DNA from: Leuctra nigra
Taxonomy: Eukaryota > Arthropoda > Insecta > Plecoptera > Leuctridae
Assembly (NCBI GenBank): GCA_934045905.1
Contig: OW203768.1
Span: forward strand, 11,436,316 to 11,500,315
DNA: 64,000 nt
Direction: 5' to 3'
Shown here piece by piece: positions 10,660-21,392 of the stretch (the stretch's first letter is position 1; each line of letters begins with the position of its first letter). The position numbers were made by a program, and so were the translations under genes. The notes below the pieces were generated by a model, which was not told the DNA's origin, did not search any database, and worked only from the letters and a program-made list of their open reading frames with translations.

Positions 10660-11799
10660 CTTTAGTAACATAAAATAATGGCTAAAATTACCAGAAAAAT
10701 GCGAGCTTTAAAAATTCTACGTCCGACCATAAAACTTATGAGGAATTTCAAAAGTTATTTCTAAGTTATTCTTAAATTAATCCCGTAACAGATGGTCGTG
10801 TTATTTTATTTTCATTTGTTATTGTTTGGGGTATTCAGGAAAATTTTAAGCATATAAATTTAACGAAGACTAATGGTGGAAGTACTTTATCCACGTTTGG
10901 ATAGTTCCAAAAACAATGCTTCATATGATTCCATACGCACGAGAGAATGATAATATATACTTCATAACAACGCTCCATTCATTGTCATATTTATACTTTA
11001 AATTAATATCTCGTTGTAGTGTAGACCGTTTCAAAAATTTCATCAACTTGTTGTTGTATAAAAATATATGAATTTGAACAGTTAAACTGATTTTGAATCG
11101 TAGCTTTTGATATCATATTCATCAAAAACTTAGTTAACTGTTTTTAAATAGCAATGTATTATATATTCTCGTTAAAATTCCCGGTTTTTCTGAAATTCAA
11201 TATTTGTATACAAATATATGCAACTTATACTACGCCTGTCTACGACTGGTAGTCGCGATAGGGGGGGGGGGGGGGAGAGAGAGAGAGACAAGTTGTATCA
11301 GAACATATAGAGGTGACTATGCAGGTCAATGGAACATAATATTATGAATTAATAAGAAAGTAATAATATGACTTCCTTTGGAAGTGATAATACTCACATT
11401 TCGAGTAACTCATCTTCTAGTGGATTAGAAGATCTTGACACCGTGAATCTGAAAAAGAGAAAACCATTATTAATTAATGTCGTAGAAAGTAGGACACTCT
11501 TCTCTAACCACACTTTCCCTGATTGTTTCTTTGTTTTTGTTCTTGGGTTGGGGAAAATCATGCCAACACTAAGTTTTTACCTATTTAGCTGAACATTTTA
11601 ACTAAGAAACCGCTTTGTGTAGCTAGCACTATCAAGAAGTTGACAGGCGTTTACTAACGCTTTCAAGAACTTTAAAAGGTAGCTAACTTTAGCATGATGT
11701 ACAAAGACCGGTCCTAATAGATCATGACGTACCATGAATTTGCTAATTTTCGATCAAAATCTTCTGAAAGTGATTCAAAACTCATATAATTTCAATAAA
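10660..11799. other. AT-rich intergenic region
   Basis: I see no gene. A G15/(GA)n simple repeat lies at 11261-11288. The short ORF at 11368-11592 has no recognisable features. Confidence 0.5.
11261..11288 (+). repeat. Poly-G followed by (GA)n
   Basis: Fifteen G residues run directly into a GA dinucleotide tract. Confidence 0.9.
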
Positions 11800-12245
11800 T
11801 CTGTAATTACTTAACTGCTGGGCTTAAAATGTGTAAAATTTTAGACAATGTTGGTCTTGATAACCATGCAAAATTTGAACTTAATCGGAACATTTAGATT
11901 TTCGACCAATCAGACATTATTATTAGATATTATTTAAACTTAAACTAATTGGATGATTTGGCTAAAACTTTGTAAGATTTGAGTCCATGTAGGTCACAAC
12001 GACTTTGCAAAATTTTAAATTGATTGGACCAAATATTCGGAAGATTTTTTTTCAATTTAAACCAATCAACGGATTTCAAAACAATTAGGGGGTGCAAATT
12101 CCAGAGATGGTCCGTAAATGTGTGCAAAATTTCAGCTCGATCGAAGAAACTGTGCGACCTGTATATGGACAAAAAAAAGCAAAGAAAACACAGGTCCGTG
12201 CCAAAAGAGCTAAGAGAGGAGACGCTCGCTCATTGGCATTTATCC
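11800..12245 (+). repeat. Modular interspersed repeat (family A), copy 1
   Basis: Tandem modules of roughly 100-110 bp built from CAATGTTGGTCTTGAT..CCATGCAAAATTTGAA and AACCAATCA.. blocks. It ends in TGCAAAATTTCAGCTCGATCG, an A-rich tract, AGGTCCGTGCC and a GACGCTCGCTC terminus. Fuller copies are at 15078, 48691 and 49924. Confidence 0.7.
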
Positions 12246-12438
12246 GGATAGCTCTCATATGACACAACAAAATAATAAAAGTTCGGACAAACGATTTCAT
12301 AAAATCAAGAAAAAAATACTTGTCCACATTTCCACTGAACACTTGAGTCGTCAATCTATTTATAGAAACAAAAAGTATGCTAATATTCTGAATTCCGAGT
12401 ATTTTAATCGACGTAAAATTTGGACACATACCTAAAGA

Positions 12439-12623
12439 CCTGACGTCAGTTTACAAAGAATCGATTTAAAATTATCAGTATAATCAGTAAACTGCGCATG
12501 TGTACAGTAATGCAATGGCTGTGGTTTTAATGACCCAATATTGAATTGTTTTAAAACCTTTTAATGCAAGAGTGAAAGTGATTAATCTAACGGAGCGGTT
12601 GCACCACCCAGCCAAGTTCACCT
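12439..12623 (+). promoter_or_regulatory. Conserved upstream block of array unit G1
   Basis: It starts with a perfect TGACGTCA palindrome (12441), continues with AAAGAATCGATTTA and TTTTAAAACC, and ends GCGGTTGCACCACCCAGCC. One such block precedes every array gene. Here an inserted retrotransposon fragment separates it from exon 1. Confidence 0.55.
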
Positions 12624-12715
12624 AGACTCACTGGTAAGTTTCATAACAGGAGACGTTCAACAATTTGAATTCACAAATTCGAATATCAAATTGTTGTAAA
12701 AATTTCGATTTAGAA

Positions 12716-13960
12716 TGGCCCACAAGACAATATAAACAAACTTGTTACCAATTGCCAAATCCTCCAATTGGGTTATATAATCTTCTGATTGATCGAAAAT
12801 CTAAATGTTTCGATGAAACTATAATTTTGCAAATTGATCAAGACCAACATTATATTAAATTTGAAAAATTATACCTAAGACCAATCAGTCTTGGTCACGA
12901 TGGGAAGCATACATACAGCACTACAACGTTTGTAATGTTTTGGAAAAGTCCTGTAATAAGTATGTCGTCAGCACGAGGAATTTGACAGGAGAGCGCCAAA
13001 ATTGTGCCACCAAACTTGGAATAAACATCGATTCGTTGTCAAAAGATCCGAATAAATCTTACCCTAAACCATCTGTTATTCGTGAACACTTACGAGATAG
13101 GGAGTATGAAAGATGGTGCGAACTCACACAAAAGGGTAAAGGGGTAATTTTGTTCAGCGAACATACTCCAACAAACAACTGGATAAATAAACGGAATGGT
13201 TTAACTTGCAGTGAGTGGAGACATGCAATTAAAATGACGGCAAATGTAGCCCCAGTTCGAGTGTTACACGGCAGAAGTCAGGGCGGTATAAACCAGTGCA
13301 GACATTGCACTGAGATAGAAACCCTTGGACACGTCCTGAACTTCTGCCAGCACGGAGAACTTCTACAAATCGCGAGACATAATTCCGTCCGAACAATGAT
13401 TGCCAATGCGTTTAGAGAAAAGAACAAATTCGACGTCTATGAAGAAGTTACGTGCTTTGGAGGGTCTAAACGCATTGACATTATTGTAATCGACAATCTA
13501 AAAAAACACGGCTTAATCATCGACCCAACCATTAGGTTCGAATCACATAAAAATCAACCTGAAGAAGTTGATGAAGAAAAACGGAAGTATTATGAACCAA
13601 CTATAGGGGAATACTCAAGAATGTATGGTTTGCTTCATGTCGACATCGTAGGACTAATGGTTGGGTCACGAGGAACAATTCCTGGATTTTTGAAAGCATT
13701 TGTAGTGAAGCACAAGTTGCATAAGACTTTGTTAAATAGTATAGTTATAGATGTAATTAGGAGATCAGTTATTATTTTGAAAAACCATTTATATCATTAA
13801 TTTCATAGTTCAAATGTTTATTACCTTATTTTAGTCACTTCTCATGATTTTGTTAATTTAGTTATCTTTTCATTTATGTTGTGTATTATTCTGTGTCCTT
13901 GTTGGCAACCAACAATTGTTGTTGGCAGAGTTTTAAATAAAAAATATAATTACAGACTTA
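12716..13960 (+). mobile_element. 5'-truncated non-LTR retrotransposon with restriction-like endonuclease
   Basis: The inserted segment splits the conserved upstream region of G1: the hairpin motif AATTTGAATTC..CAAATTGTTGT that follows the block in other units ends near 12715. It holds one ORF (12940-13800) and ends in AAATAAAAAATATAATTAC near 13950. The RT domain is missing. Confidence 0.55.
12940..13800 (+). CDS. Retrotransposon C-terminal fragment: CCHC zinc knuckle and restriction-like endonuclease
   Basis: 286 codons without a stop. Residues about 120-135 hold CRHCTEIETLGHVLNFC, a C-x2-C-x7-H-x4-C knuckle as found just upstream of the endonuclease in R2-like (RLE) elements. It is followed by GGSKRIDIIVID and GLIIDPTIRFE, which fit the PD-(D/E)xK-type core with an R/K-x-D motif, and by conserved IGEYSRMYGL and VGLMVGSRGTIP segments. 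The reverse-transcriptase domain that should precede the knuckle is absent, so this is a 5'-truncated copy although its remaining frame is intact. The ATG is simply the first in frame. Clade is uncertain. Confidence 0.65.
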   Translation: MEKSCNKYVVSTRNLTGERQNCATKLGINIDSLSKDPNKSYPKPSVIREHLRDREYERWCELTQKGKGVILFSEHTPTNNWINKRNGLTCSEWRHAIKMTANVAPVRVLHGRSQGGINQCRHCTEIETLGHVLNFCQHGELLQIARHNSVRTMIANAFREKNKFDVYEEVTCFGGSKRIDIIVIDNLKKHGLIIDPTIRFESHKNQPEEVDEEKRKYYEPTIGEYSRMYGLLHVDIVGLMVGSRGTIPGFLKAFVVKHKLHKTLLNSIVIDVIRRSVIILKNHLYH

Positions 13961-14280
13961 TTGAAATTTTGTGAGTTTGAAATCACTGTCATAAGAGTTT
14001 GATCGAAAATTACCAAATTCATGGTACGTTGGTCGTTGCTTGATTTATTATTCATTTGTTCCAAAGTATTGATGGAAAGTTGCAATGAAAATCAGCAATG
14101 AGTTAACTTTATCTTTGTTTGATTGAGTGGATTGTGTTCCGTTGGAGATGTTGGGCGTATCGGTGCTCGCTCATCAACGCGTTACAATTAGCGTTTTCAT
14201 AGAAATTTAAATGGTGTACTGTTTTTATTTCGGTGTTAAGAAAATAATACATTTTGAATGTAATGAAAAAAGAATCAATG
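13961..14280. other. Spacer between retroelement fragment and G1 core promoter
   Basis: It contains a modular-repeat terminus in inverse orientation (GGTGCTCGCTCATCAACG, 14161-14178). Nothing else was recognised. Confidence 0.5.
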
Positions 14281-14437
14281 TGAGGAGGCTTGGCTGTGCT
14301 TTTATCATATTTTTTTTATCAGGGTTGTATTTAATCATTATTAAAACTACGTGCAAAGAGGCTTAGAGTAAGAAGCAGTGCGCATTACTCTAAGAGAGAG
14401 GTAAGAAGAAACACTACTCTCTTTCTCGAGACTAAAA
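14281..14437 (+). promoter_or_regulatory. Core promoter / 5' UTR block of G1 (degenerate)
   Basis: It carries GAGGCTTGGCTGTGCTTTTATCA but lacks the clean TCAGT initiator and the TCGTCGTTGC downstream block seen in G2, G5 and G6. Of the nine units this is the most altered. Confidence 0.45.
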
Positions 14438-14501
14438 ATGGAGAAATCAAGCCAAAGGAAGATCGCTTTCAGGATGATTCTTATCCTCTTAGTGTTTGGA
14501 G
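14438..14501 (+). CDS. Array gene G1, exon 1 (signal peptide)
   Basis: 64-bp exon: ATG at 14438, charged start MEKSSQRKIAFR, then the hydrophobic core MILILLVFG. It ends with one base of the next codon before GTAATT (phase 1). The hydrophobic core is short but typical of a secretion signal. It joins to 16414. Confidence 0.75.
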
Positions 14502-14780
14502 GTAATTCAACAATATTACATTTAAAATACGAATTTAGTGTTTAAATCTTAACAATACTGTTGTCTTTTCTAGTGGATATAAACATAATAATGGCATGTA
14601 CACTTTATACAAACACGGGACACACTATCAAGTTTAGTTCAAGTTAAAATTTCAAATATCTTTATTTTGTCAACATAGATACATTAACCAAAATTGCGAT
14701 ATTAATTGTTTTGTATTAAATAATCAAGCGACCGATAAATTACGTAAATTCGGTTAGATCATGGTATGATGTGCTGCACA

Positions 14781-15118
14781 TACCGGTGCTCGCTTATCAA
14801 CGCGTTACACGCAGCGTTTTCCTAGTCATCCATAAAACCATGAACCATGAAAGTATGGAAGCATACAACCATGAAAGCAGAGGAAATGCATCTCTCACAT
14901 TGGTAATAACCTGCCACGTAAACTTACTTTTGTCGCAGCTCGTTTGTCGACGTGGCAAGTTTGATTTAACCCTTAAAGCATAATATGGTGACGTCACAGA
15001 GGCCCAACTCGCACCATTGTGGAATGCACCAAACCATTGATAGTGTGTCCTGTGTTTTAGACAAGGGTGATAATAACTAGGAAAACGCTCTGAGTAACGC
15101 GTTGATGAGCGAGCACGG
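14781..15118. repeat. Inverted pair of modular-repeat ends in G1 intron
   Basis: GTGCTCGCTTATCAACGCG at 14781 and its near-complement CGCGTTGATGAGCGAGCAC ending at 15118 bound about 340 bp. The right end is also the start of the family A copy at 15078. The interior resembles intron sequence of G2 and G4 (ATGAAAGCAG.. CTCTCACATTGGT). Confidence 0.5.
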
Positions 15119-16005
15119 ATAACGCGCAACACCTCAAACCGAAATTCTGTTTATCGAAAATGTCCTTAAAAGCCAATAATTCTTGAATTTCGTCACAGAC
15201 TTGTATGAAAATATCCAACAATTCCTAAAATATTGGTCCCAATAACCACGCAAAGTTTTAAGTTGGTCGATTGAACCTTTATGATTGAACGATCCCTTGT
15301 TAATTTCCAAAAATCACAGGATTTCGTTCAAAATTTTTTTAAACGGTCATATCAGTTTCATAATATACGCTTGAAAGTTTCTGCTCTAACAACCTTGAAG
15401 TGAAGATTCGAAGATGCCGTGAAATATGAAATTCGAGAAATATGATAGCCGCAGCACGCAAAATATCCGTCAACTGTCAATAACTTTTGAATTTAAACAC
15501 AGTTTAGTCTGAAAATTGTCAAAAATACAGATAATGTTGGACCCGATGACCATGCAAATTTTCAAGTTGATCGGTCAAACGGTTCTGGTTTAAATTTCAA
15601 AAAGCACATGAAATATTTTTTTTAAAATTTAACCAATGAAAGGATTTGGCTGAAAATTTGTAAAATAAGAGACAATGTTGGTGTTAATGACCATGCAAAG
15701 TATAAGGTCGATCACATTTGTCGAAGTCCATTTTCATTTTTCAGCCTATCAGGAGATGTTTATTTAAATTTCAACCAATCAATGGATTTCAAAAAAAAAT
15801 TAGGGTCAGCAAACAGAAAAGGTTGTCTCTACATGTGTGCAAAATTTCAGATCGATCGGTGAAACGGTGCGACTTCCATTGCTCCAGGTAGCAGCCAAAA
15901 AATCAAAAAAAAAATCAAAACAAAAAACAAAAACAAAAACAAAAACAAAACAGAGGTCCGTGCCAATAGAGCCAAAAGGAGACGTTCGCTTCGCTCGCTC
16001 AATAA
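15078..16005 (+). repeat. Modular interspersed repeat (family A), near full-length copy
   Basis: It begins ACTAGGAAAACGCTCTGAGT, contains several modules with GATCGGTC(A/G)AACGGTTCTGG, then an A-rich tract interrupted by C, and ends ACGTTCGCTTCGCTCGCTCA. It lies inside the G1 intron. Confidence 0.75.
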
Positions 16006-16260
16006 TATAATAGCTTTCGTTGCTTCTCAATATAAGAATTAGTTAGGGAGTAGCAACAATGACATATTTCCTTTTCCAAGACTTCTGATTACCATAATTC
16101 AATCTTCGCATTCCAACATTTAATTCCCATTCGTTTGCCTTCTCGATTTATTGATCTAATATTTAATTATTAGTGCTTATAGATAATGTCTCATTTAAAT
16201 ATTGTCCAGAAATGTGTTATGAAATAAAAGATTACAATATGATAACTTCACTCCTTAAAG

Positions 16261-16352
16261 CCTTCAAATATTTCAAATACATAAGAAACACACAGGGTCC
16301 CAATTCAGATCCTTGAAGGACTCTTCCGCTCTCGCAACTTCTTCCCTGCATG
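16261..16352 (-). pseudogene. Antisense reverse-transcriptase fossil at 3' end of G1 intron
   Basis: Read on the minus strand, this segment gives LQGSELGPCVFLMYLKYLKA, which is the (V)PQGSxLGPLLFLLYINDL motif of non-LTR reverse transcriptases. Equivalent segments sit at the same place in G2 (22811-22902), G3 (27106-27198), G4 (35440-35522), G5 (39965-40055), G6 (47515-47583) and G9 (59580-59683). Confidence 0.65.
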
Positions 16353-16413
16353 TCCATCTATTACCAAGTCAATTTAACTCTTAAACCTGCTCTTGTATCT
16401 TTTTTTGTTCCAG

Positions 16414-16994
16414 AGAGGGGACCGATTAATGGAGTTAGTGCTCTACCTCAACGTGGTAATACTGGGAATGTTGGCGGTGCCAATGCTGATAATACTGGTG
16501 TCAATGCCGGTAATACTGGCCTTGGTGATACTGGTACCGCTGGTGGAGAAGGCGCTGGCAATACTGGTGTTGATGTTGGTAACATCGGTGCTGCTGCTGG
16601 TGATAAATGGGTTGCACCACTTCCAAATGGAGAGTGTCCAGGTGGTTGTAAGAAAGTGGGACCCAAATGTTTGTTTACTGGTCTGGCGATAGGGGCTGCT
16701 CTATTGGGGGCTGCTGGAAATGCTGTTGGTGGTGCAGGAGCGAATGGAGGCGCCGATGCCAATGCAAATGGGGCAGCAGGAGGCAATGCCAATGCAAATG
16801 GGGGGGCTGGAGGCAATGCAAATGTAAATGGGGCAGCAGGAGGCAATGCCAATGCAAATGGGGGAGCAGGAGGCAATGCTAATGCAAATGGGGGAGTTGG
16901 AGGCTCTGCCGATAAGTCTAAAAGTGTCGATGGGTCTGCCTCAGGCAATGCCAATGTTGCAAAAGGTCCTGGCTTTGGAGACTATCAAGGTTGA
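16414..16994 (+). CDS. Array gene G1, exon 2 (GNTGV-repeat, CPGGCKK motif, Asn-Ala-Gly tail)
   Basis: Acceptor TTTGTTCCAG ends at 16413. With exon 1 the protein is 214 residues. After the signal come ERGPINGVSALPQRG, then GNTG-type heptads (VNAGNTG, GAGNTGVDVGNIG), then WVAPLPNGECPGGCKKVGPK with a third Cys (C-x3-C-x6-C). The tail is a 10-residue repeat GGAGGNANAN encoded by a 30-bp minisatellite, then DKSKSVDGSAS and GPGFGDYQG. Three cysteines in the mature chain leave one unpaired. I recognise no named family. It is likely an extracellular structural or sheath protein (inference). AATAAA lies at 17224. Confidence 0.78.
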
Positions 16995-18470
16995 TTACAG
17001 GTGGGATTATATTATGCTATGTTGCAGGTGGTGAGGTCGACGTTAGAACTTTAGGACCCACATTTCTTCTTTAGGTGGTAATAGTCTGGTGTATTATTTA
17101 ATTCAATAATTGGAGATTCTTCCTACAGTGGTATTATAATGCTGCTTCATGATTGTAATAACACATTAAACATTTGATACCGTAATAATGTTTCATTGTT
17201 TTGAAAATTACCTGTATATACCAAATAAATAAACATGATAAAAAGGTCTGAGAAAGTTTAATTTGTCAACAACACCTGACTTTTCCATTTCACTAGAGTT
17301 TCCTAAACTTTCATTTTGTTAATTCAATATCACAGATTCTCAGAGATAAATGCACCATGTTTGCAAAGTAAAACATAACTGCAGCACCTTTGACATCCTG
17401 TCTACTTTGCAGAATTCTGCCACCCGCCGCACTGTCTGTAATGTTACAGTAAATGACACTTAAGAGGGCTTGGTAGTGAGCGTGGCCTTGACGAGTTTCT
17501 TAATCGATTTTTATCAATATCTTTTTCCAGTGTAATTGTTAACAAAATAGGGCTATGGACGTGAATTCAGAACAGTTCAATGAAAATAATTTCATACTTT
17601 GGAATAAGCTATTAGTTTTATTGTTTTATTAGTTTTTTTAAGGTGTTTAGAACCCGAAAATTACTAAATTTTCGGGTTCTAAACACCTGTTGGACAAAAT
17701 AAAACTAATAAGTTATTCCAAACTATGAAATTATTTTCATTACATTGTTCTGAATTCACGTCCATAGCCCTATTTTGTAACAATTACACTGGAAAAAGAT
17801 ATGATAAAAATCGATTAAGAAACTCGTCAAGGCCACGCATTGCACTTTTTCTTCAAACACATGATGATTTCTGCTAAGGTAAACACTGAGTTAAAGTCTT
17901 CCAAATTGTGAAAAGATATATCCAAAGATTTACTGCCAATTCTCCACTGATATTATATTATTTGAAAATTTGTTATATCAACACATACTTTTATTCCTAA
18001 GTAATGATCAGAAATAAAATAAAATAGTAATTTTTTATGAGGACCTCACATGGAGTTATGACATTCAATATCAACAGCGCTTTTAAAATAAGACGCTATA
18101 AGGTCGTATTATCTTACATTTAACACGGTGTTTTTGGTATTAAATCAAAAGTAATCAAAAGTATACGTATTAGCAGATAATACATTTCGTGAATCCAGCC
18201 CCTGGTGTTGAATTTAATAGACAATGCTCTTTTAATAATAAGTAAATCTGATAATTAATCTGAATTCGTAGTAATTTCAATCCATGTAAAATTTAGTAAC
18301 TTAATTATGTCTGCAATATTGATGCTGTATTTCTGTATGATTTATTATGGTTTATTGAATTATGTATTACCACAGGCTAGCCACTCATGGCTATGTGGCC
18401 TAGTCTGACTATAATATTGTATTGACCTGTTCATAATAAATAAAATGTTAAAACAAAAAAAAACAAAAAT
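16995..18470. other. 3' UTR of G1 and spacer to G2
   Basis: The 3' UTR shares GGTGGTAATAGTCTGGTGTA and the AATAAATAAACATGATAAA tail with G2, G4 and G5. The foldback at 17481-17837 follows. A segment at 18090-18300 corresponds to upstream flank of G3 (25590-25800). Near 18420-18450 a TTCATAATAAATAAAATG stretch resembles a LINE 3' end. No gene. Confidence 0.5.
17481..17837. repeat. Near-perfect 357-bp foldback element
   Basis: The left arm from CGTGGCCTTGACGAGTTTC pairs over about 170 bp with the right arm ending GAAACTCGTCAAGGCCACG, with only a few mismatches or indels. The centre AACCCGAAAATTACTAAATT continues the palindrome with almost no loop. No coding capacity. Confidence 0.9.
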
Positions 18471-18671
18471 CACCTGACGTCGGTTAACAAAGAATCGATT
18501 TAGAATTATCATTATGATCAGTGACTTCGTGTTCGTGTACACGTGTACAGTAATGAGATAAGTGACTATTGTTGTTTTAATACACGACATGGAATTGATT
18601 TAAACCTATAAATGCAAGAGCGAAAGTGATTAATCTAGCAGGGCGGTTGCACCACCCAGCCAAGTTCACCT
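18471..18671 (+). promoter_or_regulatory. Conserved upstream block of array unit G2
   Basis: Begins CACCTGACGTCGG (the palindrome has lost its last base) and ends GGGCGGTTGCACCACCCAGCC AAGTTCACC. Intervening AAAGAATCGATTTAGAATTA matches the other units. Confidence 0.55.
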
Positions 18672-19046
18672 CAAAACACGGAATGATACACAGAAAAAAG
18701 TATTACTACCTACTTTAACAATAATCCTTTTTGGATTTTCTGATTGGCCCAAGGAGAATTATAGGATCAGCCAACCAGAAGTATTGCTAGGCCATATCCA
18801 GCAACACATATTGGCCTTACACTCAAACAGTATCCAAGATATAAAACACCTCAGATTTAAAAAATGGCGTATTAAAACACTTCCACATGAAATTCATTGT
18901 AAGTATAGAGATTCTTTTCTTTCAGTATAAGCATTCATAATATTTAATTATAATATGAAACGATGAATGTTAAAAATATTTTATAAGTTTGGATTTGGTG
19001 TTTAGGAAATAATTACAGAACTCATAATATTCCATTTTAGTGAGGA

Positions 19047-19148
19047 GACTTGGCTGTGTTTTTATCAGTTTTTACGGAGTTTTATTTTAAAGTCGTTGCT
19101 ACATTCCTAGAGGTAAGAATTACCATTTCTCTCATTCACAGACAGAAA
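19047..19148 (+). promoter_or_regulatory. Core promoter / 5' UTR block of G2
   Basis: GACTTGGCTGTG is followed by TTTATCAGTT, with a perfect arthropod initiator TCAGT at 19065-19069. AGTCGTTGC follows about 25-33 bases after the initiator A, in the position range of a downstream promoter element. No TATA box. Confidence 0.55.
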
Positions 19149-19212
19149 ATGAAGAAATCAAGTCAAATGAATATCGCTGCCAGGATTTTTCTGATCCTCT
19201 TAGTTTTTGGAG
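19149..19212 (+). CDS. Array gene G2, exon 1 (signal peptide)
   Basis: 64-bp exon, ATG at 19149 in the conserved context GACAGAAAATG. MKKSSQMNIAAR precedes the hydrophobic core IFLILLVFG. The donor is GTAATT at 19213, phase 1. It joins to 22962 across a 3.7-kb intron that has collected a tandem array, a TIR element and a SINE. Confidence 0.78.
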
Positions 19213-19303
19213 GTAATTCAACAATATTACATTTAAATACTAATGAAAAGTTTAAATATTGACAATAGCTATTTTCGTCTAAGCTTTCAGAACAAATTGA
19301 TTA

Positions 19304-19462
19304 TAAGTAATGAAATAAAGCGGATATATTCTGATAAGTTTACTAAAGCAACGTTTTTATACAAACATAGGTACTATGTTTTAGCAACTTTTTAGTTGTA
19401 CAATTAGGTTGAAACGCTTCTTTAGTAATTATCAGAATGCTACCGAATTATTTCGTTACTTC
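19304..19462. repeat. Intronic foldback, shared with G4, G5 and G6
   Basis: GTAATGAAATAA..ATTCTGATAAGTTTACTAAAGC pairs with GCTTCTTTAGTAATTATCAGAAT..ATTATTTCGTTAC. The same hairpin lies at the same intron position in G4 (30035), G5 (39782) and G6 (47094), so it was inserted before those copies separated. Confidence 0.7.
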
Positions 19463-20084
19463 TTTACAATGCCCTCTGTTTGTATTTTATAGTGGACATT
19501 AAAATAGTAATGGCATGTTACACTTTATGTAGACACGGGACACATTATCAAGTTTAGATGAAAGCAGCTCTCTCATTGGTTATTAGCTGTCACGTGACCT
19601 TACTTGCCTCCCTGCTATTCGGACACGTAGACAAAGCAGAGAGTAAACTTGATAGTGTGTCCAGTGTTATAGTCAAGGATGATAATAATACGATAATTGC
19701 TTTGCCTTATTATAAATATCTAGTGGAGCGGTCGCTCCACGCCAGCCAAGTCGTACGGCGCGCGCACACTCTCATATAAAGGCTGGAGCAAACCCACTTT
19801 TACTGTAAGCATCAAAGTGGCATTTTCGGCCTACTGGATCTTAAAATTGAGAAATCTCACATTGTTGCGAAATATCTTAATTTCGAGCTATGGCCCACCC
19901 TACAACATATACCAAAATTGGGAACAATAGTTTACGCCCTTTGCGCGCTAGAGGGCCGTGAAAACAGTGTTTTAGGGCGGTTTTCATAATAATAATAATC
20001 TTAGTAGTAGTAGTAGGCTGGAGCTAAAATCCGGTAAACAGGCCACAGCCTAAACGGCTGAACCGATTGATCTCACATTTTTAC

Positions 20085-21240
20085 CACGTGTGCACTTTTG
20101 GCGTCTGATTTAACCTTGTCCCCATGAATTTTTTGTGCCGCCATTTTGAAACCGGAAGTGACGTCATATCTCGTCAACGGTTGGACCGATCGGAACGAAA
20201 TTTGCGCCAATCGTTTCAGACGGTCATCTATATGGATTATCAATATCAAAAGACTGAACATTATTTTAAATAAACCGGAAATGACGTCATGAAATTTGAA
20301 ATACATCGATTTGCATTTCAGCAACAACTGTTGATCCGATTGTCTTGATATTTATGTAACGTTTGTACTTTTGATATTTCATTTGACTTGTTATAAAACC
20401 AACCGGAAGCCGCCATTTTGAAACCGGAAGTGACATCATGTCTCAAAAACGGCTAAACAGATTAGAACAAAACCAGCGCTAAACGATTTAGACGGTCAAC
20501 TTTATGTAATCAGTAATATTTGATGATTCAAATATCGAAACCGGAAATGACGTCACACATTTTATGACCTATACCGGAAATGACGTCATAAATATGCTAA
20601 ATGACGCTAAATTCACCACTTTATACTTTAAAACAGATATAAGTAAACGTACTTTGTAAATAATTATAAATTCAAGGTTGCAGTGTTCTCGGCAGCCATT
20701 TTTAAAACCGGAAGTGACGTCATATATCGTAAACGGTTGTACCGATTGCAACCTAAGTTTGGAAATGTGTTGGACTAATAATTATGAATTCAAGACGACA
20801 TTATTTTCGGCCGCCATTGTTAAAACCGGAAGTGACGTCAAATATCGAAAATGGCTGTACCGATTGCAATCAAATTTTGGAAATGTGTTGTACTAATAAT
20901 TATGAATTCAAGACGACATTATTTTCGGCCGCCATTGTTAAAACCGGAAGTGACGTCATATATCGAAAATGGCTGTACCGATTGCAACCAAATTTTGGAA
21001 ATGTGTTGTACTAATAATTATGAATTCAAGACGACATTATTTTCGGCCGCCATTGTTAAAACCGGAAGTGACGTCATATATCAAAAACGGCTGTACCGAT
21101 TGCAACCAAATTTTGGAAATGTGTAGGAGTAATAATTATGAATTCAAGACGACATTATTTTCGGCCGCCATTGCTAAAACCGGAAGTGACGTCATATATC
21201 GAAAACGGCTGGACCGATTGTAACGAAACTTAAAGCTATT
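20085..21240 (+). repeat. 118-bp tandem array with ETS/CRE-like composite motif
   Basis: CCGGAAGTGACGTCA occurs at 20708, 20826, 20944, 21062 and 21180, exactly 118 bp apart, and again at 20152. Variants with one change are near 20275, 20424, 20540 and 20573. Units also share AATTATGAATTCAAGACGAC and ACGGCTGTACCGATTGCAAC. The left part (20085-20650) is more diverged. Confidence 0.85.
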
Positions 21241-21392
21241 CTTCTTGGATAATTATTTTAATCTTATATACCAAACGCAACTTTTCTAAGTATCCAAATC
21301 GGCATAGGCGTATTTTTTTAAAGAAATAAGTTCTTGCACGGACACAAGCTGTGCTACAAGCTGTATTAATAAACTAACAAAAGAAGTGATAT

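Noticed and set aside
12665..12985. 106-codon ORF before the retrotransposon fragment
   Set aside because: Its first 50 bases are the conserved upstream hairpin of the array, and no domain or homology to the retroelement frame is visible.
19113..19141. Conserved GAGGTAAGAA followed by a pyrimidine tract and CAG just before the ATG in most array genes, looking like a 5' UTR intron
   Set aside because: The interval is only about 29-36 nt, below any credible spliceosomal intron in insects, and G1 and G7 do not preserve both ends. I treat it as 5' UTR sequence, although the GTAAGAA could act as a decoy donor.
20678..21223. Overlapping short plus-strand ORFs in the 118-bp array
   Set aside because: They are generated by repeated units in shifting frames and lie in the G2 intron.
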